Shown: positions 54,456 through 62,890 of the stretch, piece after piece
How the letters are laid out: the number at the start of each line of letters is the position of its first letter
How positions within the stretch are numbered: position 1 is the stretch's first letter
Source: Sphingomonas sp. BAUL-RG-20F-R05-02
Lineage (GTDB): Bacteria; Pseudomonadota; Alphaproteobacteria; Sphingomonadales; Sphingomonadaceae
Assembly: GCF_022662305.1 (NCBI RefSeq)
Contig: NZ_JAKNQH010000007.1
Coordinates: forward strand, 124,001 to 188,000
Reading direction: 5' to 3'
DNA length: 64,000 bases
Notes under the pieces: model-generated
Databases searched by the model: none
The model's input: the letters and a program-made list of their open reading frames with translations, nothing else
Told to the model about the DNA's origin: nothing
Position numbers and translations under genes: made by a program

Positions 54456-55399
54456 ACCAAATGCCCCTGTCTGGCGCGGCGGAGGGTCTAGTACCCTCCG
54501 CCGAATTGACGCCCGCCGCGCTGCCGTTCCTGCGCGAGCTAGGCGATCTTAAGCGGGTCTTCTCCGCGCAGGCGCCTGGATCGATCGCGGAACGTTTGTT
54601 CGCCCTTGGCTGGGCGGCGCTGGTGCGCGGCGACGCTCCTGCGGAGGTGATGGAACAGGTGACCGGTGCCGCGCTGGTATCGGCGCGGCTGGGGGATCTC
54701 GACCTTGCGACACTGAACAGGCTCGGGCTCGGCGACGATGCGGTGACGGTGCTCGAACGCGCATTCGACGAAGTTACCCACGACCTTAATCCCGCGCTGG
54801 CGCAGCGGCTGCGTGCCGCGCTTGCGCGGGGACGCCCCGTGCCGGGCCCGGTGCCAAGCTTCGTTGGCAAGCTCGCGCATCAGCCCCGCGCGGGTGTTAC
54901 CTGCCCCGGGCATCCCCGAATCCTGTTGCAGCCCGCGGAAAATCACGCCGAGCATTGCCTGATGGTCGCGGTATATGGCGTGCTTGCCAGTCCGTGGCAC
55001 GGCGCGGACCCGGTCTCAGTGTTTCTTGCGGGCATGGCGCACCATTTCCACAATGCCGACATGCCCGACAGCGGCTATTCGGGCGAGATACTGCTCGGCG
55101 ACCGCCTCGACACCGCGATTGCGACCGCGCGGCAGGCATGTCTTGATGAACTCGCTGCAACCGCGCCTGACCTCGCACTGGTGATAACGGCGGCGCTCGC
55201 GCCAATTGGTGGCGACGTCACGCCAGAAGCGCGCGCGTTCCACGTCGCCGACGTGCTCGACCGCGTGCTCGAGATCGAGCAGCATCTTCGCGCGGCAGGG
55301 CTGACGATGCAGGTCGTGCTTCACGATTACGGGCTGGTCCATGATGGCCCGGCAAAAACTTTCCACGACCGCATCCTTGCCGACGCCGGGCTCGCCTAA
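54452..55399 (+). CDS. HD-domain protein with altered metal motif
   Basis: GTG 54452 overlaps the synthase stop (GTGA); ATG 54461 is an alternative. The 315-residue protein contains an HD-superfamily core: ENHAEHCLMVAVYGVL (His), AGMAHHFHNADMP where the usual His-Asp pair is His-His, and FHVADVLDRVLEIEQHLR (late Asp). HD proteins are phosphohydrolases or, in the diiron subgroup with inositol oxygenase and PhnZ, oxygenases. Next to inositol-phosphate synthase, either removal of phosphate or ring oxidation is plausible. Residues 1-165 are of no known fold. Role is inferred. Confidence 0.7.
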   Translation: MNQMPLSGAAEGLVPSAELTPAALPFLRELGDLKRVFSAQAPGSIAERLFALGWAALVRGDAPAEVMEQVTGAALVSARLGDLDLATLNRLGLGDDAVTVLERAFDEVTHDLNPALAQRLRAALARGRPVPGPVPSFVGKLAHQPRAGVTCPGHPRILLQPAENHAEHCLMVAVYGVLASPWHGADPVSVFLAGMAHHFHNADMPDSGYSGEILLGDRLDTAIATARQACLDELAATAPDLALVITAALAPIGGDVTPEARAFHVADVLDRVLEIEQHLRAAGLTMQVVLHDYGLVHDGPAKTFHDRILADAGLA

Positions 55400-56535
55400 T
55401 GCCCGCACTGGCGTTTACCGAGATGCCGCTGGTATCCCCTGTCACGGGGCAAACGCTTGCCTATGACACGCTGCATTCGCTCGCCGCGCCGGGGGAGCGC
55501 TGGCCGGTGGTGGATGGCATCCCCTATCTACGCGTCGATAGCGAAGGGCTTGCCGCAGTCGCACTCGACCATCTCGACGCGGGCTGCCCCGACGATGCGC
55601 TGATTGCGCTTCTCACAGATCAGGATGCGTGGTGGACCGGACCCGCGACCAACTTGACCGAACTTACGCGGCTTGTCCGCGAACGCGAAACGCTATCGCT
55701 GCGCGAGGCGATGGCGTTGCTGCGGCTGGGCCCGGTCGCGGATTATTTCGCTTATCGCTGGAGCGATCCGACCTATCTCGCGGGGCTGGCGCTGCTCGAA
55801 ATGCAGGCGACGCCTACCGGAGTCGCGTTCGAGCTGGCGTGTGGAATTGGCCATTATCTCCGCGAGCTCACGCGGCGCGGCATCGAATGCCTCGGCGCGG
55901 ATGTGGTGTTCGCCAAATGCTGGCTTGCAAAAAACTGGGTCGCCCCCGGGGCGCACTACGTCGTTTTCGATGCCGCCGCGCAATGGCCAGTTGTGCACAC
56001 GCGGTTCGGTCTCGTGATGTGTCACGACGCCTTCTATTTCCTGCCCGATCAGACGGAGGTGGCCGCCCGGTTGCGCAACGCCCTCACTGAAGGGGGAACG
56101 CTCGCAATAAGTCATCTGCACAATTCGGAGCACGCCGGAGGCGCAATGGGGCCGGCATTGTCCGCTTCAGGTTGGGCTGCGCTTTTCCCTGACGCACAGG
56201 TCTATGACGAACGCGCGTTGCTTGTTGCGTTGCTCGGGGGCACGGTTGCCGCCCCGAGTGGCTGGACACCGGAACCCTCTGTTGAAGCGTGGTCGCTGGT
56301 CGAAGGAGCGGGGCCGCCGCGTCCGATTGCACGGGGGTTAGCCATGCCGCCTGACGGAGCCGTGCTGCGGCGCAATCCGCTGCTTGGCGACGATGGATCG
56401 GTTCGCTGGCCGTCAAAGCGGTATCAGGACGAATACGCTGCGGGCTGCTTCTGGGCAGATCCTGCCGGCGCCTCGCCGTTCAACGCGGATGACGTCCGCC
56501 TGAGGCGCCTTGTCGATTTGCCGGAGCGATGGTGA
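55399..56535 (+). CDS. SAM-dependent methyltransferase with N-terminal Trm112-like segment
   Basis: The stop of the HD gene (TAA) shares its last A with this ATG (TAATG). The 378-residue product opens LVSPVTGQTLAYDTLHSLAAPGERWPVVDGIPYLR, the Trm112/YcaR-like pattern but without zinc cysteines. A class I methyltransferase core follows with motif I FELACGIGHYLRELTRRG near residue 143 and LVMCHDAFYFLPDQ. The C-terminal 100 residues form an added domain. It likely O- or N-methylates the cluster's product; the target is unknown. Confidence 0.82.
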   Translation: MPALAFTEMPLVSPVTGQTLAYDTLHSLAAPGERWPVVDGIPYLRVDSEGLAAVALDHLDAGCPDDALIALLTDQDAWWTGPATNLTELTRLVRERETLSLREAMALLRLGPVADYFAYRWSDPTYLAGLALLEMQATPTGVAFELACGIGHYLRELTRRGIECLGADVVFAKCWLAKNWVAPGAHYVVFDAAAQWPVVHTRFGLVMCHDAFYFLPDQTEVAARLRNALTEGGTLAISHLHNSEHAGGAMGPALSASGWAALFPDAQVYDERALLVALLGGTVAAPSGWTPEPSVEAWSLVEGAGPPRPIARGLAMPPDGAVLRRNPLLGDDGSVRWPSKRYQDEYAAGCFWADPAGASPFNADDVRLRRLVDLPERW

Positions 56536-57530
56536 TGCGGTGGGGAATCGTAGGCTTTGGCTGGGTAGCACGCGATTACATGGTCCCCGGAATTGTCGCG
56601 GCGGGCGGGGCAGTGACGGCGGTAGCCGATCCTTCCCCGGAAGCGCGCGCGCGGGCGAAACGAATTGGGATCGTCGCTTTCGAGACAACTGAAGCGATGC
56701 TGACGTCGGGTTTGTGCGACCTCGTTTATATCGCGACGCCCAACGATGCGCATCTCGCCCCCGTCCGCGCTTGCGCGGCGGCGGGGATCCCAATGCTGTG
56801 TGAGAAACCGCTCGCCGCCTCGCTCAAGCAGGGCGAGGCGATGGCGGCTGCGGTTAAAGACGGCCCGCTCTACGGCACCGCGTTCGACCAGCGGCATCAC
56901 CCCGCACATCGCCGGATCGCGGAAGCCGTCGCGAACGATGCGATCGGTCGCCCCGTTGCGATCCGTATCCTATACGCTTGTTGGGTCGACCCCGACTGGA
57001 CTCCCGATGGCGGCGCGCACGACAACTGGCGCGCCGATCCGGTCCGCGCGGGCGGTGGTGCGGTGATCGATCTTGCGCTGCACGGGCTCGACCTCGCCGA
57101 GTGTCTGCTGGGTGAACCACTGATCGACCTGTCGATTGCATTGCAAAGCCGAATTCATGCCTATGCGGTCGACGACGGTGGGATGCTCTCTGCCCGCTCG
57201 GCGTCGGGCGCGCTGTTCCAAAGCCATGTCGCCTATAACTGCGCGGAGAACCTACCGCGCCGTAGGCTCGAGGTCCTTGGCGAGCGCGGGTTGCTTATCG
57301 CTACCAACACAATGGGTCAGACCGCGGGCGGCACTCTGGTGCAGCAATGCGGCAGCACCGGCGCGCAGACGTCGCTCACCTTTGACACTGCGACCTCGCC
57401 CTTCGCTGCGCAGGCTGCTGCGTTCATGGCGGCGGCATGTGGCGAACCGCATGATTTTTCGATGCCCCGCGATCTGGCGCTGATGCGCTTATTCGACCGG
57501 GCCTATCAGAAAGCACGATCATGCCTTTAA
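56535..57530 (+). CDS. Gfo/Idh/MocA-family NAD(P)-dependent oxidoreductase
   Basis: The 331-residue protein has the N-terminal Rossmann loop GIVGFGWVARDYM, VYIATPNDAHLAP, and the family signature CEKPLA with the catalytic Lys. The C-terminal domain contains GGGAVIDLALHGLDL. Family members include inositol 2-dehydrogenase (IolG) and sugar dehydrogenases; beside inositol-phosphate synthase, oxidation of a cyclitol to an inosose is a reasonable guess. ATG 56535 has GGAG eight bases upstream; ATG 56529 is in frame. Confidence 0.88.
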   Translation: MRWGIVGFGWVARDYMVPGIVAAGGAVTAVADPSPEARARAKRIGIVAFETTEAMLTSGLCDLVYIATPNDAHLAPVRACAAAGIPMLCEKPLAASLKQGEAMAAAVKDGPLYGTAFDQRHHPAHRRIAEAVANDAIGRPVAIRILYACWVDPDWTPDGGAHDNWRADPVRAGGGAVIDLALHGLDLAECLLGEPLIDLSIALQSRIHAYAVDDGGMLSARSASGALFQSHVAYNCAENLPRRRLEVLGERGLLIATNTMGQTAGGTLVQQCGSTGAQTSLTFDTATSPFAAQAAAFMAAACGEPHDFSMPRDLALMRLFDRAYQKARSCL

Positions 57531-58336
57531 GCTGGTTCGCCTGCGCCAATTGCGGGTTCTGGCAGCGTCATTTTGCGCCGCCTGATTGCCCCGTCTGCAC
57601 CGATGTCCGCAACGATCTGCCCGAGGATGGCTGGTGCTTCCTCCCCGAAGCCGACGTCGCCGCAACGCATGGCGGGTCCGCGCGCGAGGTCGCACCTGGC
57701 CTGTGGGCGTTCACCACCAGTCCCACGCTCGGGCTCGGCGGGACCGGCTGGCTGATTGTGCGCGACGGCGGCAACATCGCGTTCGAGGCGGCGCCTTATT
57801 ACTCGGTCGCGATGCTAGCGCAGATCGAGGCGCTCGGCGGTATTGCGTTCCTCGCGGCGAGCCATGCGCATGGATACGGCGCGCTGTTCCAGCTCCAGTA
57901 CCTGTTCGACCCCGAGGTGGTCGCGATTCAGCGCGACGACCTCCAGCTGACCAAGGCGTTCCGAGTCACCATGCCATACGACGACACACTAGAACTCGCG
58001 CCAGGGTACACGCTCTATCATGTCGGCGGGCATTACGAGGGGCAGGCTGCGCTTCACGATGCACCGGGACGCCGCCTGTTCTGCGGCGACATGTTCAAGA
58101 TCGACCAGGATCCCGCCGGTCGGTCACTCGCAATTTCGAGCCACAAAGCGTTTCATAAGGATATTCCGCTGACTCACGCTGAACTCCGCCGCTACCGTGA
58201 AGCCATCGCCCCGCTCGATTTCGACGCGGTGCTGACCCCGTTCGAATATGCCCCCGAAGTCGATCGCGCGGTTACGCTTGCCGCGCTCGACGATGGACTT
58301 GCGCGTGCGCCGGGCGTGCAGAGGTTTGCGCTGTGA
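57521..58336 (+). CDS. Zinc-ribbon plus metallo-beta-lactamase-fold hydrolase
   Basis: The 271-residue protein has an N-terminal four-cysteine ribbon, CANCGFW (residues 8-14) and CPVC (residues 23-26), rubredoxin-like. An MBL-fold domain follows with SHAHGYGAL (a variant of HxHxDH), GGHYEGQAAL and FCGDMFKI. The altered first metal box means one zinc site may be lost. MBL hydrolases cut lactones, thioesters or persulfides. ATG 57521 overlaps the oxidoreductase end by ten bases. Confidence 0.8.
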   Translation: MPLSWFACANCGFWQRHFAPPDCPVCTDVRNDLPEDGWCFLPEADVAATHGGSAREVAPGLWAFTTSPTLGLGGTGWLIVRDGGNIAFEAAPYYSVAMLAQIEALGGIAFLAASHAHGYGALFQLQYLFDPEVVAIQRDDLQLTKAFRVTMPYDDTLELAPGYTLYHVGGHYEGQAALHDAPGRRLFCGDMFKIDQDPAGRSLAISSHKAFHKDIPLTHAELRRYREAIAPLDFDAVLTPFEYAPEVDRAVTLAALDDGLARAPGVQRFAL

Positions 58337-59832
58337 GGATCGGGCTCTCCGCCGATCTCGGCCCCGCCGCGCGCGCCTATCTCGATGCGTTTCCCAAAGG
58401 CGATGTCATCGCCTTCCCAATCCATCCGCTCGACCGGCTCGGCATTCCCGTCTGGGTCGTCGCGCTGTTCCCGGAGGATCCCGCGCTTGGCGGGATTATG
58501 CCCTACGGCGTCGGTTATGGCGCGACCGACGAAGCTGCAGTGCTCGGCGGGCTTGGCGAGATCGCCGAGATGGTGTGGCCGACGCTGACGCTCGGCGCGC
58601 GCGGCAAGACGCGCGGGAGCTATGCCGATCTGGTCCGCAGCCTCGGCGCACACGCGGTCGCCGATCCGCTAACGCTGTGCCTGCCTGCGGGGTCACCAGT
58701 CGATCATGAAACGGTGCTCGAATGGGTCGAGGCCAGACGCTGGGCGGATGGCTCCAGCGTGCTGGTCCCAATTGACCTCGCGGCCTATTCGTCAAAGGAA
58801 CTGACCCCGGGTTACCAGCCGTTCACAACGATCATCTCGAACGGGATGGGCGCCGGTCCCGATCTCGACTGGGCAATCGGGCACGGGCTGTGCGAGATTC
58901 TCCAGCGCGACGGCAACGGCCTGTTGTTTCGCGCGCTCGACCGTGGGGTTATGCTCGATCTCGACACCAGCCTTGCGCCTTCGACCACCGCGATTCTCGA
59001 GCGGTTCGAGGCGGCGGGAATCCGCGCGATGCCTAAGTTCGCCACCGATCAGTTTGGAATGCCAAACCTTTACTGCGTCGGAATTGATGAACACACGCCC
59101 CCCGCCGCGCCGATCATGGTGACCGCTTGCGGAGAAGCGTGTCACTCCGACCGCACCGCCGCGCTCGACAAGTGCCTGACTGAATTTGCCGCAAGCCGTG
59201 CGCGCAAGGCTTTCGCGCATGGCCCAGCCGATCTCGTCGCACAGGTCGCACCCGCTGATTATGTCGCGCGGTTCATGGCGCAAGCCGGGGGTGCCGCCAA
59301 ATCAAGTGACAGCCGCGCGTTCGATGCGATGCGCGACTGGACTGGGCGGGACGCCGCGACCTTGCGGGGGTGGCTCGCCGAATCGGTTCTGTCCGAACGC
59401 GGATCGCATAGCTTCGACGCATTGCCGACGCTGCCCACACCCGACGGCCATGCGCGCGCCGCCGCGGCGCGTGCGGCGGTCGAGGCGGCGGGGTTCGACG
59501 TGCTTTATGTCGACATGTCGCCCGCCGACCTCGCGATATCGGTGGTCAAGGTCATCGTCCCCGGCATGGAGGTCGAAACGATGAGCTATTACCGGATCGG
59601 CGCGCGCAACACTGAAAAGCTGCTTGCGCTCGACTCGCCGCTGATCAAGTTTGGCGTAAACGAAAGCCAGACTCTGCGCCGAGTCCGGCTGACCCCAGCG
59701 GATGCGGAGCGCCTGGGCAACCCGCTGTTCGACACCGCCGTCGCCGACGCGCTCGTCGGCCCACTGTACCCACTCTACCGCGAGCCCGAGGCGCATCACG
59801 TTGCCTTCGCCGACGAACGGAGGCGCGCATGA
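58333..59832 (+). CDS. YcaO-domain ATP-dependent enzyme, no partner domain
   Basis: GTG 58333 overlaps the previous stop. In the 499-residue protein the YcaO core shows LDRLGIPVWVVALFPEDP, GVGYGATDEAAVLGGLGEIAEM, and SNGMGAGPDLDWAIGHGLCEILQRDG (the Ala-His-x-Leu-x-Glu-x-Ile-Arg-Asp ATP/Mg motif, here GHGLCEILQRD) near residues 170-197. MEVETMSYYRIGARN follows late. YcaO enzymes activate amides with ATP to form azoline rings, thioamides or amidines; no E1-like, TfuA or precursor-peptide gene is nearby. The substrate may be a small molecule. Confidence 0.82.
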   Translation: MRIGLSADLGPAARAYLDAFPKGDVIAFPIHPLDRLGIPVWVVALFPEDPALGGIMPYGVGYGATDEAAVLGGLGEIAEMVWPTLTLGARGKTRGSYADLVRSLGAHAVADPLTLCLPAGSPVDHETVLEWVEARRWADGSSVLVPIDLAAYSSKELTPGYQPFTTIISNGMGAGPDLDWAIGHGLCEILQRDGNGLLFRALDRGVMLDLDTSLAPSTTAILERFEAAGIRAMPKFATDQFGMPNLYCVGIDEHTPPAAPIMVTACGEACHSDRTAALDKCLTEFAASRARKAFAHGPADLVAQVAPADYVARFMAQAGGAAKSSDSRAFDAMRDWTGRDAATLRGWLAESVLSERGSHSFDALPTLPTPDGHARAAAARAAVEAAGFDVLYVDMSPADLAISVVKVIVPGMEVETMSYYRIGARNTEKLLALDSPLIKFGVNESQTLRRVRLTPADAERLGNPLFDTAVADALVGPLYPLYREPEAHHVAFADERRRA

Positions 59833-60659
59833 GCCTGCGCTACGCTTACAACACCAATGGCGCGGCAAACCATCGGCTCGACGATGCACTCCGGCTGATC
59901 GCGGACTCGGGCTATGCCGGCGTCGCGCTAACGCTCGATCATCATCACCTCGATCCATTCGCGTCCCGCTGGGAGCAGGAAGCCGACCGTGTCGCCGCGT
60001 TACTCGACACGCTGTCGCTCGGCAGCGTGATAGAGACCGGCGCGCGCTTTCTGCTCGATCCGCACAAGAAGCACGAGCCGACGCTGATTACCCCCGATGC
60101 GGACGGTCGCGCCCGACGCGTAACGTTCCTGTGCCGCGCGCTCGACGTGGCGGCGCGGCTCGGGAGCGAGACGGTGTCGTTCTGGGCGGGAGTGCCGTTG
60201 GCCGGTGTCGATCCCGCCGAGGCGCGATCATGGCTCGACGCCGGACTAGAACAAGTGCTCGATCATGCCGAGCGGGTCGGTGTCGACGCGAGCTTTGAAC
60301 CCGAGCCGGGAATGCTCATCGAGACGGTCGGCGATTACGACGCACTTGTCGCACGGCACCCGCGGCTTCGGCTCGCGCTCGATACCGGTCATTGTCTCGT
60401 CACCCAGGATATCGAACCCGCCGACGCGGTCCGCGACTATGCCACGCGGATCGGCACCGTGGCGGTGGAGGATATGCGTCGTGGCGACCATACGCATCTC
60501 CCTTTCGGGGAAGGTGACATGGACATGCCCGCGGTGCTCACCGCGCTCAAGGCGATCAACTTCACCCGACTGGTTTGCGTCGAACTTGGGCGGGAAAGCC
60601 CGCGCGCACATGCCGCCATTCCGGAATCGATCGCCTATCTGCGGAGCATTGAGGCATGA
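59829..60659 (+). CDS. Xylose-isomerase-like TIM-barrel protein
   Basis: The 276-residue protein has the AP-endonuclease-2/xylose-isomerase barrel with likely metal ligands in SFEPEPGML, LALDTGHCL, DHTHLPFGEGDMDM and LVCVELGRESP. Relatives include IolE (inosose dehydratase) and IolI (inosose isomerase), fitting action on the keto-cyclitol from the oxidoreductase. ATG 59829 overlaps the YcaO stop (ATGA). Exact reaction is unknown. Confidence 0.85.
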   Translation: MSLRYAYNTNGAANHRLDDALRLIADSGYAGVALTLDHHHLDPFASRWEQEADRVAALLDTLSLGSVIETGARFLLDPHKKHEPTLITPDADGRARRVTFLCRALDVAARLGSETVSFWAGVPLAGVDPAEARSWLDAGLEQVLDHAERVGVDASFEPEPGMLIETVGDYDALVARHPRLRLALDTGHCLVTQDIEPADAVRDYATRIGTVAVEDMRRGDHTHLPFGEGDMDMPAVLTALKAINFTRLVCVELGRESPRAHAAIPESIAYLRSIEA

Positions 60660-61864
60660 GGATTTGCTTCGTCTCCCGCCGTTTCTTCCCGGCAATTTCA
60701 GGCATGTCGATCTATGCGATCAACCTGCTGCGCCAACTCGTCGCTGGTGGCCACGATGTCACGATGATCAGCCAATATTACGGTGATCCCGCACGTGCAT
60801 CCGTCTATGGCGGTGGCCCGCCGCCCGCGGTACCGGGTGTACGCGTCCTCGGCCTTGAAGCGGTGGGCGAGCAGGCAAACGGCAATTTTGAACGTGATAT
60901 AGACGGAATTGTTGATGCGATCGCGCTTGAGCACGCGCGTGCCCCTTTCGACATCCTACACGCTCAGTACGGCTATCCAACCGGCTGGGCGACCATGATC
61001 GCGGCCCGTCGCTTTGGTTTGCCCTGCGTCGTATCAATTCAGGGCGGCGACGGTCACTGGGTCGGCTCGTGCTGCGAGACGCACCGGCTCGCGATGGTAC
61101 GCGTGCTTGATCATGCGGGAGCGTTGCTGATTGGCGGCGACAGCTTCGCGGGCGAAGTCCACGAACGCCTTGGCACCGCGCTCGACCGGTTTACAATCGT
61201 TCCGGGTGCAGTCGACACCTCCCATTTCACGCCAGCACTCAAGAACGAAACCGAAGGTCCGGTTCGCTTGCTGTATCATGGCCGGGTCGACGCCCGCAAA
61301 GGCGTGCTGGACTTTTTGCAAGCATTACCGGACGTACATGGCAACTGGCGTGCAACCATCTCTGGCATTGGCCCCGACGTCGAACGCGCGAAGGTGCTTG
61401 CCACCGAACTTGGGCTTGCTGATCTCGTGATGTTCAGCGGGTATGCGGAATATGACGCGGTCCCCGAACTGTACCGAGCGCACGACGTCTTCGTGTCGCC
61501 GACTTATGCCGAAGGGTTCTCGAACACGATTCTTGAGGCGATGGCGTGCGGTCTTGCGGTCGTCTCGTGCCATGCCGTGGGCGTGGTCGACTGCGTCCGC
61601 GATGACGAGAATGGGATGCTGACCGATCCCGGCGATGTGCCTGCGCTGGCGGCCTCGCTGACCAGCGTCATTATCGACGCGGACCGGCGCGCGCGCTTGG
61701 CGAGGGCTGCACTAGCCGAATGCCGCCGGGTGTATAGCTGGGAAGCCGTCGGGCGGCAGATCAGCGGAATCTACCACAGCCTGCATGACCGCCCGCAAAG
61801 CCCGTTCGACGCAACGTTGCCGGTCACTCCCTGCCGCTTTCGCAGCGAGCCACATCTGCTGTGA
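60656..61864 (+). CDS. GT4-family glycosyltransferase
   Basis: The 402-residue GT-B enzyme has the N-terminal RFFPAISGMSIYAINLLRQL, the acceptor-side segment QYGYPTGWATMIA, and the C-terminal nucleotide-sugar site with LLYHGRVDARKGVLDFLQAL and the E(x7)E motif in EGFSNTILEAMACG. The family includes MshA, which adds GlcNAc to inositol phosphate in mycothiol synthesis; the gene order here (Ino1, GT4, PIG-L) supports such an acceptor but does not prove it. ATG 60656 overlaps the previous stop. Confidence 0.9.
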   Translation: MRICFVSRRFFPAISGMSIYAINLLRQLVAGGHDVTMISQYYGDPARASVYGGGPPPAVPGVRVLGLEAVGEQANGNFERDIDGIVDAIALEHARAPFDILHAQYGYPTGWATMIAARRFGLPCVVSIQGGDGHWVGSCCETHRLAMVRVLDHAGALLIGGDSFAGEVHERLGTALDRFTIVPGAVDTSHFTPALKNETEGPVRLLYHGRVDARKGVLDFLQALPDVHGNWRATISGIGPDVERAKVLATELGLADLVMFSGYAEYDAVPELYRAHDVFVSPTYAEGFSNTILEAMACGLAVVSCHAVGVVDCVRDDENGMLTDPGDVPALAASLTSVIIDADRRARLARAALAECRRVYSWEAVGRQISGIYHSLHDRPQSPFDATLPVTPCRFRSEPHLL

Positions 61865-61871
61865 CCGACTG

Positions 61872-62576
61872 ATGAAGCTACTCGCAATATCACCCCATCT
61901 GGACGATGCCGCCTTTTCGGCCGGAGGGCTGCTTGCGTCCCGCGTCGACAAGGGCTGGTCCGTCACGATAGTGACCTGCTTCACCGGCAACGTCGGGCAC
62001 CCGACCGGTTTCGCGCTCGCCTGTCAACTCGACAAGGGGTTGGGCATCGGTGTCGACTATATGGCGCTGCGCCGCGCAGAAGACCAGATGGCGTGCGATG
62101 CGCTTGGCGCACGTGCAATCCATTTACCGTTCCTGGAAGCGCCGCACCGTGGTTACACCTCTGCAAAGATGTTGTTTGCCGAACGACTGCCCAATGACCG
62201 GATCGTCGATGATGTCGCGGCGGCATTGGCCGGGCTCCTCGCGACGGAACGGCCGGCTCTCGTACTCGGGCCTTTGTGCCTCGGCAATCATGTCGACCAC
62301 CACATCGTTCTGGACGCGATACGGCGTTCGTGTGCCGCTGATAGTGTATTGCTGTGGGAGGATTGGCCTTACGCAGACCGCGAAGAGCGCGTTGCCGCCA
62401 AGCCTGCGGTGATAGAACACCTGACGCATAAAACGCGCGCTCGGCGTATCGCCGCCTGCGCTGCGTACGGCTCGCAACTCGGCTTCCAGTTCGGCGGAGT
62501 CGAGGCGATGACCCGCCGGACCGAACGGATCGCAGAAGAACGCTTTTACCCACTTGATCCACTTGACGTGGTCTGA
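61872..62576 (+). CDS. PIG-L-family deacetylase
   Basis: The 234-residue LmbE/PIG-L enzyme starts MKLLAISPHLDDAAFSAGGLL, the zinc-binding box (PHLDD for AHPDD), and has the second-shell NHVDHHIVLDAIRR. MshB and related proteins remove the acetyl group from GlcNAc-inositol; the enzyme is expected to deacetylate the neighbour's product. ATG 61872 lies seven bases after the GT4 stop. It ends the cluster. Confidence 0.9.
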   Translation: MKLLAISPHLDDAAFSAGGLLASRVDKGWSVTIVTCFTGNVGHPTGFALACQLDKGLGIGVDYMALRRAEDQMACDALGARAIHLPFLEAPHRGYTSAKMLFAERLPNDRIVDDVAAALAGLLATERPALVLGPLCLGNHVDHHIVLDAIRRSCAADSVLLWEDWPYADREERVAAKPAVIEHLTHKTRARRIAACAAYGSQLGFQFGGVEAMTRRTERIAEERFYPLDPLDVV

Positions 62577-62890
62577 TCGGCAACACGCGTTTTATTCCGG
62601 CAAAGCTGTAACTATGATCGCAGCTTCTGTCATAACCATTGGGAAGGGCTACCATCCTACTGTCGCCGACATGCTGTTATGAACGGTTCGGTGCCAGTGC
62701 TCCGGTCGTTTCCGCACAAGATAGGGCGGCCGCACCGGGCAGTTCATGCGTCTGGTTGCGCTCGGCCGCGATCACCGCGCCATCGAGCACGATGACGCAA
62801 TCCAGCGGCGAGGAGGAAGAGTCCGAGCCTTTATAGCGGGCGACTTCAATGGCCATGCGCGGCCAACGTTCGTTTTCGCAGCGCTCATTG
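62577..62890. other. Intergenic region with a deaminase fragment
   Basis: About 300 bases separate the cluster from the convergent glycosyltransferase gene. A minus-strand gene fragment is listed separately. No terminator hairpin with a T-run was found after the PIG-L stop. Confidence 0.5.
62677..62856 (-). pseudogene. Fragment of a nucleoside/tRNA-adenosine deaminase-like gene
   Basis: ATG 62856 begins MAIEVARYKGSD and continues CVIVLDGAVIAAERNQTHEL, which matches the opening of CMP/dCMP-type deaminases (cVIV-DG-VIA-xxNqT) that normally leads to the zinc motif HAE. Here the sequence instead becomes GAAALSCAETTG and stops at 62677, so the zinc site is missing. Similarity is by eye from family memory. 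It marks decay at the cluster's right edge. Confidence 0.5.
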
